Positions 63,531 through 64,000 of a stretch of 64,000 nucleotides of DNA are shown piece after piece. Each line of letters opens with the position of its first letter. Position 1 is the stretch's first letter. Made by a program: the position numbers and the translations under genes. The notes beneath the pieces are model-generated. The model did not search any database and was not told where the DNA came from. It saw only the letters and a list, made by a program, of their open reading frames with translations. This stretch comes from Camarhynchus parvulus. Lineage: Eukaryota; Chordata; Aves; Passeriformes; Thraupidae. Location: contig NC_044590.1 in assembly GCF_901933205.1 (NCBI RefSeq), positions 8,447,501 to 8,511,500 on the forward strand, read 5' to 3'.

Positions 63531-63642
63531 CTGAAAACCTCTGCAGGTCACACATTTCCCCCCCAGCTCTCCTCAAGTGTGAATAGGAAGGGTATGATCG
63601 GAGCTGTAGGGAATTTGCAGCATGTTTGGTGGTTATATCCAA
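63531..63642 (+). repeat. Dispersed repeat, copy 2
   Basis: Same orientation as the copy at 59,541, about 4 kb away. Both are followed by a CAAAATATTTT-type A/T-rich tail. Confidence 0.9.
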
Positions 63643-63646
63643 AGAG

Positions 63647-63722
63647 CAAAATATTTTTATATATCAAAGAAATATTTTTGATGCATATATTTTTTGATCA
63701 AAATATTTTTATATATCAAATA
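63647..63722. repeat. A/T-rich direct and inverted repeat
   Basis: AAAATATTTTTATATATCAAA occurs twice about 52 bp apart, with a TTTTTTGATCAAAATATT palindromic stretch between. Could fold as a hairpin. Confidence 0.8.
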
Positions 63723-64000
63723 AGTATTAGGCACACCTCCTGGCACTGGGGTGTCCCCAGCTCTGCTGCTCTTTCCTTCCCATTGCTCGTGGCTCACAGA
63801 CAAGGTCAGGCCAACGTGGGTGTGCCAGCACAAGCCACTGTCAGACCTCTGTGTCACGGTGTGGACACAGCCTGAGTGATGGACAGAGATGCCAGAGAGT
63901 TGCAGGAATCCCCCATTCTGCTCCTTCTGTCCTGCAGAGATAATGGCTCCCATTTTGCAGAGCATCCCGAGTCTCAATTTCTTCTTTCCCAGATTTTTTC

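Larger units (their letters stand above)
56006..64000. other. Gene-free region upstream of FITM2
   Basis: About 8 kb on the side where R3HDML and HNF4A lie in human. I searched for a CRISP-family R3HDML exon and saw none. A roughly 110-120 bp dispersed repeat occurs twice (59,541 and 63,531). Everything else is unrecognised and mostly A/T-rich with short frames. Confidence 0.6.

Overview
The window is nuclear DNA from a bird, probably a songbird. It has compact multi-exon vertebrate genes with GT-AG introns, several CR1 LINE fragments (the typical avian LINE), and a solo LTR whose sequence I recognise as a common passerine ERV-type LTR. The gene order JPH2(-) / OSER1(-) / GDAP1L1(+) / FITM2(-) matches human chromosome 20q13.12, so this is the conserved block usually found on avian chromosome 20. 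Nothing prokaryotic, no tRNA or rRNA gene and no CRISPR array is visible.

Layout. 1-10,200: the first two coding exons of junctophilin-2 on the minus strand with a CpG-rich promoter; its later exons lie off the left edge. 13,112-18,900: a complete minus-strand OSER1 (oxidative-stress-responsive serine-rich 1). 19,000-23,250: a second complete OSER1 on the plus strand with the same three coding exons and intron phases, sharing the CpG island at about 18,600-19,360 head to head with the first. 28,172-40,749: complete six-exon GDAP1L1 (367 codons). 51,346-54,795: complete two-exon FITM2 on the minus strand, with CR1 and LTR insertions in its only intron and a long 14-bp minisatellite directly upstream. 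About 55,800-64,000: non-coding sequence in which I recognise no gene.

The most interesting observation is the divergently transcribed OSER1 pair. Mammals have one OSER1 and, at the divergent position, a non-coding transcript (OSER1-DT). Here the divergent unit encodes a full OSER1-family protein. Over the last 44 codons the two copies differ at 16 bases and all are silent, so the duplicate is old and both copies look constrained. The shared CpG island contains a perfect palindromic CRE and a sequence fitting the antioxidant-response-element consensus, which would suit a co-regulated stress-response pair.

The genes do not form one pathway. JPH2 builds muscle membrane junctions, OSER1 acts in the oxidative stress response, GDAP1L1 is a neuronal GST-like mitochondrial protein and FITM2 is an ER lipid-droplet factor. 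Exon boundaries were placed by hand from splice sites, reading phase and the remembered protein families. Transcription starts, UTR limits and repeat edges are approximate.
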